Assembly: GCA_903893485.1 (NCBI GenBank)
Contig: CAITMK010000014.1
Coordinates: 62,001 to 126,000 of the forward strand
Direction: 5' to 3'
DNA length: 64,000 nucleotides
Origin: Candidatus Magasanikiibacteriota bacterium
GTDB lineage: Bacteria; Patescibacteria; ABY1; Magasanikbacterales; 2-02-FULL-50-9b
The first letter of the stretch is position 1. Each line of letters opens with the position of its first letter. Made by a program: the position numbers and the translations under genes. The notes beneath the pieces were generated by a model, which was not told where the DNA came from, made no database searches, and saw nothing but the letters and a program-made list of their open reading frames with translations. This document shows, piece by piece, positions 60,026 through 64,000 of the stretch.

Positions 60026-60622
60026 TTGTCCGCAAAAATTCTAAAATTTGGAATTCTTGGAGTAATCGTAGTTGGTTCTGTAGGCATGTATTTTCAAAAT
60101 GCCTATGGCACCTCTTCGTATTCAATCGAATTCGCACCCTCGCTAGAAAATAATGCTGCCCTACCCGCCATTCATATTGGTGCGCCACAACGAATCCAAA
60201 TTCCAGAAATTGCGCTTGATGCGGTAATCGAAAGCGTTGCTTTAACAGCAGACGGATCAATGGACGTACCAAAAGATCCTCTCAATGCCGGCTGGTATTC
60301 GCTTGGACCCCGACCAGGAGAAATCGGAAGTGCAGTTATCGATGGTCATGTAAACTGGATACACAACAGTGTCGCTGTTTTTACAGATCTTCACAAAATA
60401 ATATCAGGAGACACCATAATCATATCTGACGATACTGGCGCACAAACAAAATTTAGCGTTCGCAAAACAGAACTCTACAACGCCGCAGAAAATGCAGCGG
60501 ATATTTTTACATCAACAGATAATAAATCTCATTTAAATTTGATCACCTGCGACGGAGAATGGGATAAAGTTGCGCGCCAATATAAACAAAGATTTATTGT
60601 CTTTGCAGACAAAGTTGATTAA
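60026..60622 (+). CDS. Sortase family protein (class D/F-like)
   Basis: 198 residues, TTG start. One N-terminal span, then the sortase barrel with His108 (IDGHVNW), Cys175 (NLITCDG) and Arg189 (KQRFIVF), the complete catalytic triad. It cleaves between Thr and Gly of the LPNTG protein next door and joins it to the cell wall. Coupled to its substrate gene. Confidence 0.92.
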   Translation: MSAKILKFGILGVIVVGSVGMYFQNAYGTSSYSIEFAPSLENNAALPAIHIGAPQRIQIPEIALDAVIESVALTADGSMDVPKDPLNAGWYSLGPRPGEIGSAVIDGHVNWIHNSVAVFTDLHKIISGDTIIISDDTGAQTKFSVRKTELYNAAENAADIFTSTDNKSHLNLITCDGEWDKVARQYKQRFIVFADKVD

Positions 60623-60630
60623 ATAGCGCG

Positions 60631-60933
60631 TTAAAATGTTTTGTCTAAAAGCTCAGCAAGTTTCTTTTTGGCGCTAATTGTAAACACAATTTTTTCTTCA
60701 TCGCTACGCGCAGCCATCACTTGATTTATCTTTTCAAGATCGCCAGCCTGCATTGCCACGGCTAATTCTTTTGCATTTTCATCGCCTATCGTTTTCACGT
60801 ATTCGCTCAAGCCAAATAACACAGCCAATTCAAAAGCGCCCATGAGATACTTTTCAGTTTCTTCTTCGCTAATTCCCTGCGCTAATAATTTTTCGCGACC
60901 TTCCGCCAACTGATGTACAAAAATAGTAAGCAT
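60631..60933 (-). CDS. Small helical protein
   Basis: 100 residues, fully helical, acidic, with repeated DEE/EEE stretches (GISEEETEKYLMGAFELAVLFGLSEYVKTIG). No family recognised. Pairs with the membrane protein gene upstream (five bases apart). Confidence 0.62.
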   Translation of the reverse strand: MLTIFVHQLAEGREKLLAQGISEEETEKYLMGAFELAVLFGLSEYVKTIGDENAKELAVAMQAGDLEKINQVMAARSDEEKIVFTISAKKKLAELLDKTF

Positions 60934-60938
60934 ATAAA

Positions 60939-61307
60939 TTAGGAAATTCCTTCATCACGTGGCAAGCTCGGAATGTGTGTATTTTTGATACCCCGCACAG
61001 CATCACGGATTTTTTCAACGCCGTCTTTTACCGTTGTGATCAAAAAACCCGACGACATGGCCGCAACAAACCCAACCAAGGCTGCCGCATACGGCGCATC
61101 GTAGTAAGCTAAACCACCCGCAATAGCGGGCAAGGCAAGTCCTTCAACGATATGGTGCATGCCTTTATACATCTGCGCCGCAGTTTCGTTATGAATTAAA
61201 AGCTCTCTTTTTTCATCTTCCATTTCTCGATTCATTCTACGCATTGGCGATTCGCGATGCAATTCTCGAGGCAATGGTAAGTCTTTTGGCAATGCAAGTT
61301 CGGCCAT
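60939..61307 (-). CDS. Small membrane protein
   Basis: 122 residues: a charged N-terminus (MRRMNREMEDEKRELL) and two hydrophobic segments (HIVEGLALPAIAGGLAYYDAPY, AALVGFVAAMSSGFLITTV). Unknown function. Divergent from the PLP-enzyme gene. Confidence 0.65.
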   Translation of the reverse strand: MAELALPKDLPLPRELHRESPMRRMNREMEDEKRELLIHNETAAQMYKGMHHIVEGLALPAIAGGLAYYDAPYAAALVGFVAAMSSGFLITTVKDGVEKIRDAVRGIKNTHIPSLPRDEGIS

Positions 61308-61395
61308 ATAAAAATATTATGGAATTAGTATATCACACCGTGCGGGCATGGCTCTGGCACAGCACGCCCATTTACTGCTAAAATAGCCCTGCTCT

Positions 61396-62772
61396 ATGCA
61401 CGAATATTCTGCGGCGGCAGAGATAGATTTTATTACTTCGACCCAGATACAGCGTCTTTTAAAATTTCAAAAAAAAATAGCGTCCTTGCACATTCCACTT
61501 GATACAAAAAACCTCGTGCAGGCGCAAACAAAAAATTTATTGGCGCTGTGTAAAAATGCAACACCTGACGCAGCTCGGACTTTGCAGGGCCAAGTCGCTG
61601 CGCTACTCGCCAGTGTTGATTGGCAATCCCCTTCTTTTTTGCATTCAACGTATGCCGAAGCAGGTACCCAAGAAGGCCGAATCGTGGGCACGGTTAATGA
61701 TTACAAGCGCGATCAACATTTTGACGCGGTTGATTATGAATCAGCATTTCGATCTCAATATATTGACGCCCCGCTACGCCTGCCGCCCGCGGTTTTTTTA
61801 ACCAATAGCGGCATGGCCGCATTTTCGACGATTATTTCGTGTCTGCATATGGACGGCGCCGCAAACGGGCCAATCCTGGCGGGCAACGCCTGCTACTTTC
61901 AGGAAAAGCGAGTGCTTGAAAATTTTTTTCCAAAAACACTTCACTTTGCTGACGAAACAAATAGTGAAAATTTTTTAGCCGCGGTTGAAAAATTGCAACC
62001 CGCGGTGATTTTTCTAGATACACTCTGCAATACCGAAAACATTGAGATGCCTGATTTAAAAAAATTAATTCCTGCAATTGCAAAAATAATTACGCGCACT
62101 ACAACACTCGTGCTCGATAATACCGGACTCGGGCCCACCTATCAGCCGCTTGCCGATATGCCCGCGATTCCCGGCAAATTACGTCTTGTGGTATACGAAA
62201 GCTTACTGAAATATCATCAATTTGGTTTCGATCGCATCTCAGCGGGCATCATGTGGACACCAGGATTAACACCGATAAAATTATTTGCGCGTCGCATGGA
62301 TTTAGGCACCAATATTTCAGATACTGCGGCGCTTTCACTCCCAGTTCCAAATCGCAAACTGCTCGAAGCTCGGATGATACAAATTGGCAGTAACGCCCGT
62401 TTCTTGGCGCATGAATTAGAAAATTTTATAAGCACGCGTAAAACAAAATTTACTGGCGTTTCCTACCCAGGACTTACACCAGCTCAAGAAAAAACTTTTT
62501 ACGGTGGATGTCTCGTGCTTCGCGGTGCGGCAAAAAAACCAGACGTCGCCTTGTATAATCGATTCATTGCCACCGTTATTACCGAAGCAAAAAAGCAACA
62601 TATCCCCCTTATTGCCGGCTCCAGTTTTGGATTCAACACTACCCGAATTTACCTCACCGCGCTGCGTGCAGACACCATAACACGCCCATTCTTACGCATT
62701 TCTGCCGGAACTGAGTCGCCAACACAAATCAAAGCGCTTGCAGAAATCTTCAAAAAAGCACTTGGCCATTGA
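61396..62772 (+). CDS. PLP-dependent transsulfuration-type enzyme
   Basis: 458 residues. AVFLTNSGMAAFSTIISCLHM (cofactor phosphate region), VIFLDTLCNTENIEMPDLKKLI, LVLDNTGLGPTYQPL and the lysine region VVYESLLKYHQFGFDRISAGIM match the Cys/Met-metabolism PLP family, although the first ~120 residues are unusual. Reaction unclear; could act on Cys/Met or a modified amino acid. A TAAAAT box near 61378 may be its promoter. Confidence 0.75.
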   Translation: MHEYSAAAEIDFITSTQIQRLLKFQKKIASLHIPLDTKNLVQAQTKNLLALCKNATPDAARTLQGQVAALLASVDWQSPSFLHSTYAEAGTQEGRIVGTVNDYKRDQHFDAVDYESAFRSQYIDAPLRLPPAVFLTNSGMAAFSTIISCLHMDGAANGPILAGNACYFQEKRVLENFFPKTLHFADETNSENFLAAVEKLQPAVIFLDTLCNTENIEMPDLKKLIPAIAKIITRTTTLVLDNTGLGPTYQPLADMPAIPGKLRLVVYESLLKYHQFGFDRISAGIMWTPGLTPIKLFARRMDLGTNISDTAALSLPVPNRKLLEARMIQIGSNARFLAHELENFISTRKTKFTGVSYPGLTPAQEKTFYGGCLVLRGAAKKPDVALYNRFIATVITEAKKQHIPLIAGSSFGFNTTRIYLTALRADTITRPFLRISAGTESPTQIKALAEIFKKALGH

Positions 62773-62797
62773 CAGAAAAGCGAAATTCTGCTACACT
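62769..62797 (+). promoter_or_regulatory. Promoter of the cold-shock gene
   Basis: TTGACA (62769-62774), 17-base spacer, TACACT (62792-62797), overlapping the stop of the PLP-enzyme gene. Confidence 0.8.
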
Positions 62798-62841
62798 AGG
62801 CATCAATACGGTCGACTCTCAATCAAAACAAGCTTTCCAAT

Positions 62842-63045
62842 ATGACAGGTTCTATCAAGTCCCTTCCACCAGGCAAAGAGTTCGGCTTCATCAGCCAATC
62901 AAACGGCGACAAAGACGTGTTTTTCCACACATCTGAAGTTGTTGCTCCACTCGCATTCGCAGACCTCAAAATCGGCGATACAGTGACTTTTGAGCTTCAG
63001 GATTCTCCAAAGGGTCCTAAGGCAACTCAGGTTGCTCGCGCATAA
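62842..63045 (+). CDS. Cold-shock domain protein
   Basis: 67 residues, one OB fold. GKEFGFISQSNGDKDVFFHTSEV carries RNP-1/RNP-2-like motifs (FGFI, VFFH), and TVTFELQDSPKGPKATQV ends the barrel. Binds single-stranded nucleic acid. Leader of about 40 bases after its promoter. Confidence 0.95.
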   Translation: MTGSIKSLPPGKEFGFISQSNGDKDVFFHTSEVVAPLAFADLKIGDTVTFELQDSPKGPKATQVARA

Positions 63046-63061
63046 TTGCACGACATCCCAA

Positions 63062-63092
63062 ACAGCCGCCCTTCGGGGCGGTTTTTTGTTTG
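63062..63092 (+). terminator. Terminator of the cold-shock gene
   Basis: CCGCCC, loop TTCG, GGGCGG then TTTTTTGTTTG. Confidence 0.9.
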
Positions 63093-63180
63093 CATCAAAA
63101 TTGACTAATGGCAGTAAATAGCGTAAAAAAGGTAAAGGGCAGCCGCCCACATATCCGAAAACCCAGCAAGGAGATCTTTG

Positions 63181-63957
63181 ATGAAATCGCACAATATTCT
63201 GCCCACGGGCTATCAGAGCCTACGGGAATTTTGGCGCGCGAGCGCCCTTCATACGGCAACGTGTGGTGCTCTTACCGATTTCGAAATCTGGAGCGTCAAG
63301 CGCCATCTGGACAACCACCAGACGTGCGTGGACTTTCAATGCCCGGTCATGAAAATCGATAAGTGGCTACTGCTACTTGATGCGTTCATTTTTGTTGGCT
63401 GCTCCGCGATTGGATTCGTAATCATTTCAGGATGGCTCCTGATCGGATTGCCGATTGCAGGGATCAGCTTTTACGTCAGGGGGAAACTGATTCAAAGCCA
63501 ACTGGCATACCATCGTAGTCAAGAAGCAGCACCACCCGGCAACATGGATACGATCCGCGCGCGAGGATTCGTGCAATGGGATATCCAGCAGATGCAAACC
63601 CACTGGGCATCAGTGCAAGCGTGGCACCGCGATGTGGAGCAAGACCCGCTCAATCAGGCCAAGCTGCTAACGCATTCTGAGGACTTTACGGGGGTCGTAG
63701 AGGCCTATTTGAACCATCAGCGCGGTAAAGCCATTGCAGCCGACTTCAACAGCCTGTACGAGCTGCACCTGGCTACCGTGAATTTGTACCAAAAATACAC
63801 CACGGCCGCAGATCAGGCCGTGGCGAGCCGACAAAAGCTGGGCGAATTGGCTCCCGGTATTCATCTGAAAATGGTTGCGGTGCAAGTGGGCGCCATGCGT
63901 ACAACACTGCGTCAGATGCGAGCAATCGCAAATCTGCCAATCAACACATCCTTGTAA
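63181..63957 (+). CDS. Orphan membrane protein with zinc-finger-like N-terminus (cassette)
   Basis: 258 residues. The N-terminus (TDFEIWSVKRHLDNHQTCVDFQC) resembles an anti-sigma-type zinc finger (His, Cys, Cys ligands). Two spans follow (LLLLDAFIFVGCSAIGFVII and WLLIGLPIAGISFYV), then a ~150-residue helical domain. AAGGAGATCTTTG precedes the ATG at 63181. TTGACT-N17-TAAAAA is seen at 63102-63130. The last 40 bases hold the start of a hairpin (CTCGG/CCGAG). Function unknown. Confidence 0.68.
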   Translation: MKSHNILPTGYQSLREFWRASALHTATCGALTDFEIWSVKRHLDNHQTCVDFQCPVMKIDKWLLLLDAFIFVGCSAIGFVIISGWLLIGLPIAGISFYVRGKLIQSQLAYHRSQEAAPPGNMDTIRARGFVQWDIQQMQTHWASVQAWHRDVEQDPLNQAKLLTHSEDFTGVVEAYLNHQRGKAIAADFNSLYELHLATVNLYQKYTTAADQAVASRQKLGELAPGIHLKMVAVQVGAMRTTLRQMRAIANLPINTSL

Positions 63958-64000
63958 CAATATTCTCGGGGTTTGGTCAAAAGCCGAGCTCCGAGGATTT

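Overview
The window looks like a chromosome segment of an ultra-small-genome bacterium of the Patescibacteria (Candidate Phyla Radiation). Grounds: a 1225-residue surface protein with the N-terminal repeat layout common in that group, DUF5667 and DUF5666 proteins, compact gene packing with many 4-base ATGA stop/start overlaps, and many small proteins without recognisable family. TGA is used as a stop throughout, so the genetic code is 11 and not the code 25 of Gracilibacteria/Absconditabacteria. The family assignment is inference from recall; no search was run.

Layout. 1-14.2 kb: cell-surface polysaccharide and envelope genes (three O-antigen ligase/polymerase-like proteins, three GT4 glycosyltransferases, a giant surface protein, an ECF sigma factor with a DUF5667 membrane partner). 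14.5-24.7 kb: a run of visibly GC-richer genes, nearly all with an own promoter and terminator. They encode a degenerate HAD protein, a RhuM remnant, three Cys-rich lipoproteins of myxobacterial type (one with MopE-type metal-binding repeats), an outer-membrane-barrel-like protein and another lipoprotein. 24.7-28.3 kb: a tightly coupled operon (AI-2E-type permease, two membrane proteins, a catalytically dead HtrA-like protein, a Wzz-like protein). 28.4-32.6 kb: smpB, small coiled-coil genes, metallophosphoesterase, tmRNA, histidine phosphatase-like protein. 32.7-36.0 kb: more GC-richer orphan genes. 36.1-43.6 kb: EamA permease, P-type ATPase with an altered metal motif, DUF5666 protein, methyltransferase, UDP-glucuronate decarboxylase-like epimerase, DedA. 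43.7-45.1 kb: infC-rpmI-rplT and tRNA-Asp. 45.3-46.9 kb: two more orphan cassettes. 47.1-54.8 kb: small membrane/secreted proteins and a 1942-residue BNR/PA14/peptidoglycan-binding surface protein. 54.9-58.3 kb: an HxlR regulator/YceI pair around a perfect 31-bp operator, a U32 peptidase-ferredoxin pair, another orphan membrane protein. 58.4-62.8 kb: an LPNTG adhesin with its sortase, small proteins, a PLP enzyme. 62.8-64 kb: a cold-shock protein and a last orphan cassette.

The strongest pattern is a dispersed set of orphan genes (14.6-24.4, 32.7-36.0, 45.4-46.9, 57.7-58.3 and 63.2-64.0 kb). Each has a strong GGAGG-type ribosome binding site. Most have a TTGACA-N17-TAnnnT promoter and a long, often imperfect hairpin terminator ending in an AT-rich tail. 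One such unit (48.75-48.91 kb) has promoter and terminator but no convincing gene. They differ in base composition from the housekeeping genes and several look like degenerate enzymes, so they may be an acquired, individually expressed surface or host-interaction repertoire.
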